This document shows positions 1 through 9,843 of a DNA stretch of 35,784 nucleotides, in pieces. Location of the stretch: the NCBI GenBank assembly GCA_030682835.1, contig JAUXNG010000041.1:1-35784 (forward strand). Direction: 5' to 3'. The notes under the pieces are model-generated. The model saw only the letters and a list, made by a program, of their open reading frames with translations, was not told the origin of the DNA and made no database searches. Position 1 is the first letter of the stretch, and each line of letters starts with the position of its first letter. The stretch comes from Hydrogenophaga sp. GTDB lineage: Bacteria; Pseudomonadota; Gammaproteobacteria; Burkholderiales; Burkholderiaceae_C. The position numbers were made by a program, and so were the translations under genes.

Positions 1-77
1 GGGCCAGGATGAGGCCTCGAAAGGCCGAGAAATCGACCTCTGCAGTGTTGAAATCGATCGAAACGAGCACGGTAATT

Positions 78-479
78 TCATGTCGCGAGATTCATGCGCT
101 CAACGGCCTTCTCTGCGCCGGTTTTGAACACCATCCTTAGCAGATAGCTGTCGCGGTCCACCAGCACCGCCTTGAACCGCCCCTGAAACAGGTGCCCCAC
201 CTTGTGGTGGCGCTGGTTGAAGCCCTGCGTGAACACGCGGTTGATGTGCCGCATCAGCAGCGACAGATTGGCCAGCCGCGTCTGGATCACGAAATGGTAG
301 TGATTGCCCATCAGGGACCAGGCCAACGCGCTAGCATCAAACCGGTCCAGACCCGACCCCAGCAAATCCAGCAAAGCCCGCCGCTCAGTGTCATCCACAA
401 AGATCGGCTCTCGCCGGTCACCGCGCGACGTCACGTGATAGACGGCGCCGTGGAATTCAATGCGAAGAGGTCTTGCCAT
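78..479 (-). pseudogene. REP-associated tyrosine transposase (RAYT, IS200-like), 3'-truncated
   Basis: The 133-residue product begins MARPLRIEFHGAVYHVTSRG, the usual RAYT/Y1-transposase N-terminus, and carries the HUH-type metal motif in GNHYHFVIQT (about residues 58-67). The family normally continues past RDSYLL with a helix containing the catalytic Tyr and 'NPVRA'-like residues, for roughly 200 or more residues in total. Here the match stops at RDSYLL and is replaced by an unrelated tail, MVFKTGAEKAVERMNLAT, before a TGA. The HUH motif is therefore intact but the C-terminal part is gone, so I treat it as a truncated, probably inactive gene. RAYTs process single-stranded REP palindromes; upstream at 510-522 lies GCAAGACCTGACT, which recurs beside the decayed second copy at 1157-1344. 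The rejoined tail suggests a deletion or rearrangement at about position 135. Confidence 0.8.
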
Positions 480-963
480 CGCAGCAGATTACCGGGTCGG
501 GGGGAAAACGCAAGACCTGACTCCGTGCCATCCCGTTTCTTGAACGCGATGCCCCTGAAGTCGTGCGGCATGCGCGTCAAGTGTGGTGTGCGGGCAGGGG
601 CAGGGCAGAACCGATCTATTTTGGAAGGTGAATTGGCGCGTCCCATGGTCGACGCAGCGCACGCTCAGAGAGATTTCAGGGCTGCGCAGGTCTTTCCCTG
701 CTGTTGAGGCTCAAGTCCGAAGCTCGTCTAATAGCCGCAGCACAGCCGCCACCCCGCTATTTCCAAGCATTCACGATTTTCGCACAGAGTGCGCAGGTGT
801 TATCCACAGATTTGTCCTATGACTCAGACTTCGGCATTCGTTAACATATCCTTCAGCCCATCAGTTTTGTGGTCTGTACCCTTCATCGTGGATGAGCATC
901 CTCCGCAATCTGAATTAGTATTGATCCAACAACCATCCCGCGCCTGTCCTTGAAAACCCAGAT
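480..963. other. Gene-poor stretch upstream of the truncated RAYT
   Basis: No convincing gene of normal size was found here. It starts with the RAYT upstream region, including GCAAGACCTGACT at 510-522. A perfect DnaA-box consensus TTATCCACA sits at 800-808, but it is single and I see no cluster or AT-rich unwinding region, so origin function is unlikely. An ATG frame at 819-953 could encode 44 residues (MTQTSAFVNISFSPS...), without a Shine-Dalgarno sequence or recognisable motif. Base composition is less GC-rich than in the genes that follow. Confidence 0.5.
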
Positions 964-1101
964 ATGAGCATCAACTTCCAGTTCCTAGTCGACCTCATCC
1001 AGACGATGGATAAGCACCCGGTCGGAGCCGCACTCTTCGTAGCCGCTTTAACGATTTGTTCTGTGGCTCTGGTGGCCTATACACGGTCAAAAATTCATTG
1101 A
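964..1101 (+). CDS. Possible small single-span membrane protein (45 aa)
   Basis: An ATG at 964 opens a 45-codon frame ending in TGA at 1099-1101. The product starts MSINFQFLVDLIQTMDKHPV. It then has one clear hydrophobic segment (GAALFVAALTICSVALVAY, about residues 21-39) and ends in a basic tail, TRSKIH. That is the layout of a small bitopic membrane protein with N-out/C-in topology by the positive-inside rule. I do not recognise the family. Against it: no good Shine-Dalgarno sequence precedes the ATG, and it sits between two RAYT remnants in a decayed region. It could be a real small gene of the accessory segment or a chance frame. Confidence 0.3.
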   Translation: MSINFQFLVDLIQTMDKHPVGAALFVAALTICSVALVAYTRSKIH

Positions 1102-1156
1102 TGCGAATCGAAACGCCTTAGACAGAGGGTAAAGCGCAAGCCCCGACCCGGTTGCC

Positions 1157-1344
1157 CCCAGCATTAAACTGGTCTAGCCGGGAGCGCAGCATATCTAGCA
1201 AAGCCCGTCGGTCCGTGGGTTGCAATAGATCGGCTCTCGCCGATCCTCCGCACGAACTCGCGTAACAAGCGGTCTCGGATAACCACGCTAAAAATTATGT
1301 CATTGCGGTTGACTGTATGGAAGGAAAAAATGCAAGACCTGACT
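1157..1344 (-). pseudogene. Decayed second copy of RAYT 5' region
   Basis: Positions about 1160-1250 align with 331-420 of the truncated RAYT. Shared stretches include ATCTAGCAAAGCCCG versus ATCCAGCAAAGCCCG and a common GATCGGCTCTCGCCG (402 versus 1228). The shared upstream motif GCAAGACCTGACT follows at 1332-1344, against 510-522 in the first copy. The offset is 826 then 822 bp, so the order and spacing are kept apart from small indels. No open frame survives. It is therefore the degenerate remnant of the N-terminal half of a related transposase plus its upstream motif. Confidence 0.65.
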
Positions 1345-1417
1345 GCGCTAAATGTTAAATTTGCAGGATAGAGGTGTCGTGGAGGAATTGGCCAGGCTTG
1401 AATTTGATTCGTCGAGG

Positions 1418-1819
1418 CTACTGTTTTGTGCAGTCTCCGACATATGACGCTGTAATGTTCAGGGTGGATGGGTCTGTTAACGTGCCCTGAGCAAATAACA
1501 TTGTTCGATTGGCGTCAAATGTGATGATTGACGTAATGGGGCTTTCTTCTGCATCGGTGTATAGAGGAAGCCCAGAGGAATCAAGATGCCAGCGACTTAG
1601 TGCATAAATTGTTTCCCCCGAAATGGTTGCAGCTGTTTCCGTCGCCGTCAATCGAATGGTGCTATCGGAATAAACTGTATCAAAAGGCGGCCTTGGTTTG
1701 CATATGTAGCTTCCATTAAGGCTAAGGTAACCGGCGTCCAAGATTTCAGCTTCACCGCCACCTCCACATCCTGCCAAGAGAAGAGCCGTTGACATAAATA
1801 TTGGAAAGAGAGTTTTCAT
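1418..1819 (-). CDS. Small putative lipoprotein of unknown function
   Basis: The 133-residue product starts MKTLFPIFMSTALLLAGCGG, a type II signal peptide with lipobox LLAGC (Cys18). It should be exported by Sec, lipidated and anchored to a membrane. The +2 residue is Gly, so outer-membrane sorting is likely. The mature part is Thr/Ser-rich and probably beta-structured, with two further Cys (in YICKPR and GDCTKQ) that could form a disulfide. I do not recognise a family. Codon use is clearly less GC-biased than in the glnS region, which suggests acquisition along with the neighbouring transposase remnants. No clear Shine-Dalgarno sequence is visible, but the signal peptide directly at the ATG supports this start. 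Confidence 0.65.
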   Translation of the reverse strand: MKTLFPIFMSTALLLAGCGGGGEAEILDAGYLSLNGSYICKPRPPFDTVYSDSTIRLTATETAATISGETIYALSRWHLDSSGLPLYTDAEESPITSIITFDANRTMLFAQGTLTDPSTLNITASYVGDCTKQ

Positions 1820-1974
1820 CTAGTACTCGGAGGTAGTGTGAAGCCAGGCTTATCGAAGGATCAATGCTGGGGTAGACAGCGGCTAATGGTTTGGTTTGCC
1901 CAGAGGTTATAGGACTTTTACGTGGGAGGCTTCAGGAACCCACCGTGGAAGGAGCTCATCGCCGGGCGTCGAGC

Positions 1975-3864
<1,890 letters not shown>

Positions 3865-4136
3865 CCAAGCATTCTAGGGCGGCGTAGCGCAAGGAGCCTG
3901 GACCGATCTGCGACCAATGGGTGCGCTCCCATCCACCGCTTCACGGCTGGGCGTCGCGCCATGGCACAGGATTTCCGGCCGGCGTTGGCTGCCCCGGCTT
4001 TCTGCCGGCGCGCCCCACGCGCAGGGAGCGTGAGGCGTTGCCAGGATCGCCCTCAAGCCGACGAGGGGAGCGTTGCGGAGTGTCAGCGGCGCGACGTTTC
4101 CGGTATCGTGACGCAGCGCGCTTTGCAGTCAAAAGA

Positions 4137-5378
4137 ATGCATGTGATGAACCCAGACAACCCGGACACCATCGCCACGGCAGAAGACACACGCTGGGAAG
4201 AAACCCACGCGGAAGACGTGTTCCTGCCCTCGGTGCGGGTGCAGTTGGCCTGGCGCGACGTGGAGGCGGCTGTGGAGGCCGGCGCCATCGTGCCCGCGGC
4301 CGCGCACGCGCTGTGGGCCAGCTGGGCCGCACCGGGCACACCCACCCGCGTGGGCCCTGATGGCCCGCGGCGCGAAGTGCCGCTGGCCCCTCTGGAGGCG
4401 GCGCGCTCGCAGTTGCCGGCCGGCCTGGCGCCGGGGCCGCGTTTCAGTTTCACCAACACCCTGTATTACTTCGGCGGCATGCTGGCCATTGGGGCCATGA
4501 CGCTGTTCATGACGCTGGGCTGGGAGCTGTTCGGCCCCTGGGGCGTGCTCGCGCTGGCGCTGGGCTACATGGTGGGCGCGCTGCTGGTGGCGAACCACCT
4601 GCTGGGCCGCGGCCTGCCCACGCCGGCCGGCATTCTGGCCACACTGGCGGTGTGCCTGGTGCCGCTGGCGGTGTGGGCGCTGCAGAACGGCTTGGGGCTA
4701 TGGCCGGTCGACGGGCCTTCGAGCTACCGCGATTACCACCGCCTGATCGACTGGCGCTGGCTCACGCTGGAATTCGCCACTCTGGCCGCTGCGGTGGTGA
4801 TGCTGTGGCGCTACCGCCTGCCTTTCATGGTGATGCCGGTGGCGGTGACGCTGTGGTACCTGAACATGGACGTGGCGCACATGCTCATGGCCAAAGACGG
4901 TTTTGACTGGCGGTTCACGCGCGACGTGTCGGTGGTGTTCGGCCTGTTCACCTGTGCGGTGGCGGTGTGGGTGGACCTGCGCACGCGCCTGGCCACCGAG
5001 GCCGAGGACCGGCAAGACTTTGCGTTCTGGCTCTACCTGTTCGGCGCCATCATGTTCTGGGGCGGGCTGAGCATGCGTGACAGCCACAGCGAGCTGGGCA
5101 AGGTGATGTACGCGCTGCTCAACGTGGGCCTGGTGTTCGTGGGGGCGGCCATCGGGCGGCGCGTGTTCACGGTGCTGGGGGCGCTGGGCGTGGCCGGTTA
5201 CCTGGGTCACCTGGCCTACCGCGTGTTTGCCGACAGCCTGCTGTTCCCCTTTGCACTCACGCTGCTGGGCCTGGCGGTGGTGGCGCTGGGCATCTGGTGG
5301 CAGCGCCATGAAGAAGCCCTGCAAGAGCGCTTTGCCAGCTGGCTGCCGGCGGGCTTGAAGGCTCTCGCACGGGGCTGA
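4137..5378 (+). CDS. Conserved polytopic inner-membrane protein
   Basis: From the ATG at 4137 the product is 413 residues; an in-frame ATG at 4146 would give 410. No strong Shine-Dalgarno sequence separates them. The first 95 or so residues are soluble and acidic, with VQLAWRDVEAAVEAGAI resembling the N-terminal helical segment of DUF2157-type proteins. About ten to eleven hydrophobic segments follow, starting at FTNTLYYFGGMLAIGAMTLF and ending near LLFPFALTLLGLAVVALGIW. A short basic cytoplasmic tail closes the protein. The arrangement resembles DUF2157-like predicted membrane proteins; this is recognition by eye and the function is unknown. The frame stays open upstream to 3921, but that part is low-complexity Arg/Pro/Gly and I do not consider it coding. 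Confidence 0.8.
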   Translation: MHVMNPDNPDTIATAEDTRWEETHAEDVFLPSVRVQLAWRDVEAAVEAGAIVPAAAHALWASWAAPGTPTRVGPDGPRREVPLAPLEAARSQLPAGLAPGPRFSFTNTLYYFGGMLAIGAMTLFMTLGWELFGPWGVLALALGYMVGALLVANHLLGRGLPTPAGILATLAVCLVPLAVWALQNGLGLWPVDGPSSYRDYHRLIDWRWLTLEFATLAAAVVMLWRYRLPFMVMPVAVTLWYLNMDVAHMLMAKDGFDWRFTRDVSVVFGLFTCAVAVWVDLRTRLATEAEDRQDFAFWLYLFGAIMFWGGLSMRDSHSELGKVMYALLNVGLVFVGAAIGRRVFTVLGALGVAGYLGHLAYRVFADSLLFPFALTLLGLAVVALGIWWQRHEEALQERFASWLPAGLKALARG

Positions 5379-5531
5379 TGGCGCCGGTTCGACAAGCTTC
5401 ACGGGCGCGTGCGGCGATCCCAAATGACGTCGGCCCGGCGTTCCTTCGGTGGAGCGCTCAGGGCCGACACCGCGTTTGTACCGGCGTTTTCAGGCCACCT
5501 GTGACAAGGTCGTCACACCCGTATCCGTGCG

Positions 5532-6176
5532 TTACTGGCCGAAGCGCGGCCCGTCTTTCAGGAACTCGATCTCTTCTGGCGTGCTGGGGCGGCCCAGCAC
5601 CGCGTTGCGGTAGGGAAAGCGGCCGTAGGTGGCAATGATGTCGCGGTGCTGGCGGGCAAAGCGCAGGTTGGTCGCCAGGGTTTCGCGCAGCTCTACCGTG
5701 GCGGTGTCGACCAGGTAGCTGAAGCGCTCCACGCACTCGTCCTGCAAGGCCAGGTCTTCGGCGTGCATCAGCGGCATGTAAAGAAACACGCGCCCCACCC
5801 GGGGCAACAACAGGTCCTGGCGGCGGGCCAGCGTGGCGCGCACCAGGTGCTGCGCCCGCGCATCACCGGCAAAGGCGCGTGCCTGGCCGCGGTACACGTT
5901 GCGGGTGAACTGGTCGAGCAGGATGAGCAAGGCCAGGCGGCTGTGCGTGGCCTCTTCCCAGTCGGTGAGGCCTCCCGCCAGGGCAACGTCCACCAGCGCG
6001 CCGAAGCGCTGGGTGATCTGCTGGTCTTGCACTGCCAGGCCACCAAACCACAGCTGCTGGCGGTCGGTGCTGGGCCAGTCGTTCAGCAGGCCGTCGCCGA
6101 ACCAGAAATCGAGCACGTCCTGTGCAGAGGGTTGGGGGCCAGTGGAAGGGTGAAGGGGGGCGGGTGAAGTGCTCAT
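5532..6176 (-). CDS. DUF924 family protein
   Basis: The 214-residue product carries the DUF924 hallmarks: DVLDFWFGDGL near the N-terminus, then LALLILLDQFTRNVYRGQARAF, VFLYMPLMHAEDLALQDECV, and the C-terminal HRDIIATYGRFPYRNAVLGR. DUF924 proteins are all-helical, TPR-like and about 180-220 residues long. They are common in Proteobacteria and have no established biochemical role. I chose the ATG at 6176 because DUF924 sequence begins about 20 residues later; the open frame continues upstream without resemblance to the family. It converges on the membrane-protein gene ending at 5378 and diverges from the exported-protein gene starting at 6324. Confidence 0.88.
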   Translation of the reverse strand: MSTSPAPLHPSTGPQPSAQDVLDFWFGDGLLNDWPSTDRQQLWFGGLAVQDQQITQRFGALVDVALAGGLTDWEEATHSRLALLILLDQFTRNVYRGQARAFAGDARAQHLVRATLARRQDLLLPRVGRVFLYMPLMHAEDLALQDECVERFSYLVDTATVELRETLATNLRFARQHRDIIATYGRFPYRNAVLGRPSTPEEIEFLKDGPRFGQ

Positions 6177-6235
6177 GCGTTGATTCTGCCGGGCTCGGCC
6201 GTGGCCGCGCACCGCGTTACGTTTGGCTACTCCTT

Positions 6236-6264
6236 TGACCGGGCGTGCGGTACGGGTTACAGCG
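6236..6264 (+). promoter_or_regulatory. Candidate sigma-70 promoter for the exported Tyr/Pro/His-rich protein
   Basis: TTGACC (6236-6241) is followed after 17 nt by TACAGC (6259-6264), about 60 bp ahead of the ATG at 6324. The -35 match is good (5/6) and the -10 is only moderate. It lies in the 147-bp divergent gap with the DUF924 gene. Confidence 0.35.
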
Positions 6265-6323
6265 CGATTGCCTGTAATGGTGTCAGGCGGGCAAGCGCCC
6301 TGCCACCTACCAGGAGACCTTCC

Positions 6324-6797
6324 ATGAAAGCAGCCTTCTTGCAAACACCCTGGAGCCGCAGTTCGGTCTGGGCCCGCGGCGTCATGCTGGCATCCCTGGC
6401 CGCGGGCGCCTGGGCACTCTCGGCCGGAACCGCACAGGCTCGCAGCGGCAATGACGTGTACTGGTCCATCGGAGTGCACTCACCGGGCGTGGCGGTGGGG
6501 GTGTCGAACGCACCGCCGGTGGTGGTGCACCAGAGCTACCCTTCTTACAGGCCGTACCCCATCTACCAGCAACCGCAACCGGTCTACCAGCAGCGCCCGA
6601 TCGTGATCCAGCACGCGCCGGTGGTGGTGCACCAGCCCTATCCGTACCCGTATGTGCGCCCCATCGTGGTGGCCCCGGCCCCCAGCTACCACCCGGGCCG
6701 TGGTCACGGCCACCAGCGGGGATGGGATGACCGTCGCGGCCCCAAGCACAAGAACGACAGACACCGCCACGATCGGCGCGGCCACGGCCATTACTGA
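6324..6797 (+). CDS. Exported Tyr/Pro/His-rich low-complexity protein
   Basis: The start at 6324 has a good ribosome-binding site (CAGGAGACCTTCC-ATG). The 157-residue product has a long Sec signal peptide (MKAAFLQTPWSRSSV... to TAQA-RSG, about 38 residues). A short segment (NDVYWSIGVHSPGVAVGVSN) of the kind seen in small GlyGly/PXPV-repeat periplasmic proteins of Burkholderiales follows. Next come repeated QPxPVYQQRP and HAPVVVHQPYPYPY blocks rich in Pro/Tyr/Val. The tail is strongly basic (HGHQRGWDDRRGPKHKNDRHRHDRRGHGHY) and His/Arg-rich. Location is probably periplasmic or outer envelope. The His-rich tail could bind metal, which is inference only. An intrinsic terminator follows at 6914-6940. 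Confidence 0.75.
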   Translation: MKAAFLQTPWSRSSVWARGVMLASLAAGAWALSAGTAQARSGNDVYWSIGVHSPGVAVGVSNAPPVVVHQSYPSYRPYPIYQQPQPVYQQRPIVIQHAPVVVHQPYPYPYVRPIVVAPAPSYHPGRGHGHQRGWDDRRGPKHKNDRHRHDRRGHGHY

Positions 6798-6913
6798 GCA
6801 TCGCTTGCCAGCACCGGGGCCCCGTGACACGCGATCGTTCGCCCGGGTGCCACGGAGGGGGCAACTGCCGTCACGGGGCCGTCACACGCAGCCGTTACGA
6901 TAAGAACCGTCAG

Positions 6914-6940
6914 CGGACCAGTGGTTGGTCCGTTTTTTTT
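6914..6940 (+). terminator. Rho-independent terminator between the exported protein and uppP
   Basis: CGGACCA (6914-6920), a 5-nt loop, TGGTCCG (6926-6932) and an uninterrupted run of eight T (6933-6940) form a textbook intrinsic terminator on the plus strand. It ends only about 30 nt before the uppP ATG. A second GC-rich hairpin, GCGGGC...GCCCGC (6941-6957), follows at once. The terminator may close the upstream gene or act as an attenuator in the uppP leader. Confidence 0.85.
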
Positions 6941-6969
6941 GCGGGCATGCGGCCCGCCGCGGATGGTTC

Positions 6970-7800
6970 ATGGATATTGGTTTGTTGCTCAAGGCCGCCG
7001 TCATGGGTGTGGTCGAAGGCCTCACGGAGTTTCTGCCGATTTCTTCCACCGGTCACCTGATCCTGGCAGCGGCGCTGCTGGACATGCCGGGCGAGAAGAT
7101 CAAACTGTTCGAGGTGGTGATCCAGACCGGGGCCATCATGGCCATCGTGTCGCTTTACGCCGAGCGTCTGTGGAAGACGCTGGTGGGCCTGCCCACCGAA
7201 CGGCAGGCGCAGCGCTTTGCGATGAATGTGCTGATCGGATTCGTGCCCGCAGCGGTGGCTGGGGTGCTGTTCATCGACGTGATCAAGGGCGTGCTGTTCC
7301 AGCCGGTGGTGGTGGCCGCTGGTTTCATCATCGGCGGCTTTGTCATCCTGTGGGCCGAGTGGCTGCAGCAGCGCGGCAGCCGCGTGCACGTGACCGACGT
7401 GGACAACGTGCACTGGACCGATGCACTCAAGGTGGGGCTGGTGCAGTGCACGGCGCTGGTGCCCGGCGTGAGCCGCTCGGGCGCCACCATCATCGGGGCC
7501 ATGCTGCTGGGCTTCAACCGCAAGGCGGCCACCGAGTTCAGCTTCTTCCTGGCCATTCCGATGCTGTTTGGCGCCGCGACCTACGACCTGTACAAGAACC
7601 ACAGCCTGATCACGCTCGACGATCTGCCGTTCTTCGGTGTGGGCATGGTGGTGTCGTGGCTGGCGGCATGGGTCTGCGTGCGCTGGCTGCTGCGCTTCGT
7701 GGGCACGCACAATTTCGTGCCCTTTGCCTGGTACCGCATCGCCTTCGGGCTGCTGATCCTGGTCACCGCCTACATGGGCTGGATCGACTGGGTCGGCTGA
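6970..7800 (+). CDS. uppP: Undecaprenyl-diphosphatase
   Basis: UppP/BacA is an integral inner-membrane phosphatase. It converts undecaprenyl diphosphate to the monophosphate, recycling the lipid carrier for peptidoglycan and other envelope polymers; overproduction gives bacitracin resistance. The 276-residue product has family length and both signature regions: [17 protein letters not shown] (about residues 17-33), with the catalytic Glu, Ser and His, and [18 protein letters not shown] (about 171-188). Multiple membrane segments are evident. The ATG at 6970 encodes [17 protein letters not shown], the usual N-terminus; upstream in-frame residues would overlap the terminator at 6914-6940 and are rejected. 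Its TGA is directly followed by the opposing stop of the histidine-kinase gene. Confidence 0.97.
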   Translation: MDIGLLLKAAVMGVVEGLTEFLPISSTGHLILAAALLDMPGEKIKLFEVVIQTGAIMAIVSLYAERLWKTLVGLPTERQAQRFAMNVLIGFVPAAVAGVLFIDVIKGVLFQPVVVAAGFIIGGFVILWAEWLQQRGSRVHVTDVDNVHWTDALKVGLVQCTALVPGVSRSGATIIGAMLLGFNRKAATEFSFFLAIPMLFGAATYDLYKNHSLITLDDLPFFGVGMVVSWLAAWVCVRWLLRFVGTHNFVPFAWYRIAFGLLILVTAYMGWIDWVG

Positions 7801-9753
7801 TCAGCTGGCGGCCGGGTCTGCGACGTCAGCCGCGTCAGCGGCGGGCAGGGTGAACGCGAAGGTGGCGCCGGCGCCTGGCTTGCCCTCGGCCTCGAACACG
7901 CCGCCATGGCGCTGCACGATGCGCAGCGCCGTGGCCAGCCCGATGCCCAGGCCACCGAATTCGTGCGGCATGTGCAGGCGCTGGAACGGCTTGAACAGTT
8001 TGTCGGCCCGCGCCATGTCGAAGCCGGCGCCGTTGTCCTGCACGCAGAACCAGGTCTGCCCGTCACGTTCCCGTGCAAACACGCGGATACGAGCCTCGGC
8101 CGTTTCGGCCGTGTACTTCCAGGCGTTGTGCAGCAGGTTCTGTAGCAGGGCCTCTGCCAGCGGCGGGTCGGCCTCGGCATGCAGGCCGTCGGCCACCGAC
8201 CAGTCGACGCGGCGCCCTGGCTCGTGCGCCACCTGTTCTTCCAGCAGGTGGCGTGCCATGGCCGACAGGTCGACGGGTGAGCGCTGCAGCGCCCCACGGC
8301 CCACCTGCGAGAGCTGCAGCAGGCCATCGATCAGCTCGCCCATCTTCTTGCTGGCCGCCATGATCCGCTGCAGGTGCTGCTGGCTGGCGGCGTCGAGCGC
8401 CGGGTTGTCCTCCTGCAGCGCTTGCGCAAAGCCGTTGATGATGCGCAGCGGCGAGCGCAGGTCGTGCGCCACGGCGTAGGAGTAGCTTTCCAGTTCGTTG
8501 TAGGCCCCGCGCAAAGCCTGGGTTCGCAGCTGGATTCGCTGCTCCAGCGTGGCGTTCAGCCGCTGGATTTCCAGCTCGGCGCGCTTGCGTGCGGTGATGT
8601 CCTGGGTGACGCCCAGGGCGCGCACCGCCCGGCCTCTTGCGTCTCGCTCGAACTCGGCCTGCACCGAGTACCAGCGCTCCTGACCGTCAAACGAGAGCCG
8701 GTATTCCAGGTCGTACACGCCGCGCCCTTGCACAGCGGCTGCCCATTTGCGCAGCACCTCGGCTTTGTCTGCGGGGTGGGTGTGGGCCAGCAGCTCGTCG
8801 TCCCGGAATTCGCCGCTGGGAAGTCCCAGCACGTCAATGGAGCCGGTGAGTGTGGTGAAGCGCCGTGTGGCCACGTCGGCCTGCCAGGTTGCCAGCCCGG
8901 CGAGTTTCTGGGCCTGGCGCAGCAGCTGCTCGCTGGTGCGAAAAGCCTCTTCTGTCTTCTTGCGTTCGCCGATGTCCTTGACCACGGCGATGAGGTAGTC
9001 CGGGGAGCCATCGGCTTTGCGCACCAGCGACAAGGTGAGGTGCACCCACACCACATGACCGTCGCGGTGCAGGTAGCGCTTCTCCAGCTGGTAGTGCGGA
9101 ATATCCCCCGCCAGCAGGTGCCGGAGCTGGTCGAGGTCTTTGCCCAGGTCGTCCGGGTGGGTGATGTCGCGGAAGGTCATGCCCCGCATTTCCTCGCGCG
9201 AATACCCCACCAGATCGCAATAGGTCTGGTTGATGCGTATCCACTGGCCGTTGATTTCGCTGTGGGCCATGCCGGTGGCGCTGTGCTCGAAGGTGGCTTC
9301 CAGCTGCTGGTGGCTGCGCTGGTTCTCGTTGTGCAGGTCGCTCAGGCGCGCGTGCTGCCGCTGCATCACGGCGATGGAGCCCACCACCGCCAGCTGGGTG
9401 AGCAGGTGCCAGAGGTTGAGCCAGAAGGCTTCCAGGGGGGATTCAAAGACCAGGCTGAAGTAAGGCCTGATCATCAGGAAGTTGACCGCCAGCATGCCCA
9501 CGAGGGTGCTGAGCATGCCGGCGCGAAAGCCCCCGTACAGGGCAGAGAGGGCCGCCGCCAGCGCCAGGGTGACAAATCGGCCGCCCGACTCGGCTGGCGC
9601 CAGCGCCATGCGGGCCCAGACGGCGACGATCGTGATCAGCAAGGCAACCGCGAAGCGCTTCCACACCGGAACCCGGTGGGGCTGCCATTCGCCCATGCGC
9701 TGGAGCCGGGTCCAGGTGGGCGAGAACAGGCTGGCGAATGGCGGGGCGCGCAT
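7801..9753 (-). CDS. Membrane-anchored PAS-domain sensor histidine kinase
   Basis: 650 residues. The N-terminal membrane domain has several hydrophobic segments (about residues 33-125, KRFAVALLITIVAVWAR to HLLTQLAVVGSIAVM) and resembles the KdpD-type DUF4118 module. Two PAS/PAC modules follow (about 145-265, with ITHPDDLGKD and the PAC sequence YLIAVVKDIGERKK; and about 275-390). After a short coiled coil (LEIQRLNATLEQRIQLRTQ) comes HisKA with phospho-acceptor His430 in YAVAHDLRSPLR. The HATPase_c domain has LLQNLLHNAWKYT (N box), VQDNGAGFDMARADKLFKPF (G1/F) and GGLGIGLATALRIVQRHGG (G2). The HisKA type resembles phytochrome-like kinases. No response regulator is adjacent, so the partner is unknown. 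The start at 9753 has no clear Shine-Dalgarno sequence, and a later ATG (MGEWQPH) is possible. Confidence 0.92.
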   Translation of the reverse strand: MRAPPFASLFSPTWTRLQRMGEWQPHRVPVWKRFAVALLITIVAVWARMALAPAESGGRFVTLALAAALSALYGGFRAGMLSTLVGMLAVNFLMIRPYFSLVFESPLEAFWLNLWHLLTQLAVVGSIAVMQRQHARLSDLHNENQRSHQQLEATFEHSATGMAHSEINGQWIRINQTYCDLVGYSREEMRGMTFRDITHPDDLGKDLDQLRHLLAGDIPHYQLEKRYLHRDGHVVWVHLTLSLVRKADGSPDYLIAVVKDIGERKKTEEAFRTSEQLLRQAQKLAGLATWQADVATRRFTTLTGSIDVLGLPSGEFRDDELLAHTHPADKAEVLRKWAAAVQGRGVYDLEYRLSFDGQERWYSVQAEFERDARGRAVRALGVTQDITARKRAELEIQRLNATLEQRIQLRTQALRGAYNELESYSYAVAHDLRSPLRIINGFAQALQEDNPALDAASQQHLQRIMAASKKMGELIDGLLQLSQVGRGALQRSPVDLSAMARHLLEEQVAHEPGRRVDWSVADGLHAEADPPLAEALLQNLLHNAWKYTAETAEARIRVFARERDGQTWFCVQDNGAGFDMARADKLFKPFQRLHMPHEFGGLGIGLATALRIVQRHGGVFEAEGKPGAGATFAFTLPAADAADVADPAAS

Positions 9754-9843
9754 GGCAGCGTAGCTTACGCTTTCATGGCCACCTGTAACCGCAGAAAACC
9801 CTTGGCTTTCGGGCCTTGATGGGCCGGCGGCGCCCAGGGGGCG

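Noticed and set aside
800..808. Perfect DnaA box TTATCCACA, possible replication origin
   Set aside because: Single box with no cluster, no AT-rich unwinding region and no dnaA/dnaN or partition genes nearby.
819..953. 44-codon ATG frame just upstream of the small membrane ORF
   Set aside because: No ribosome-binding site, no hydrophobic or conserved segment; likely a chance frame.
5500..5517. TGTGAC...GTCACA inverted repeat between convergent genes as a terminator or operator
   Set aside because: Only 6-bp arms, no T-tract, and within a plain 153-bp convergent gap.
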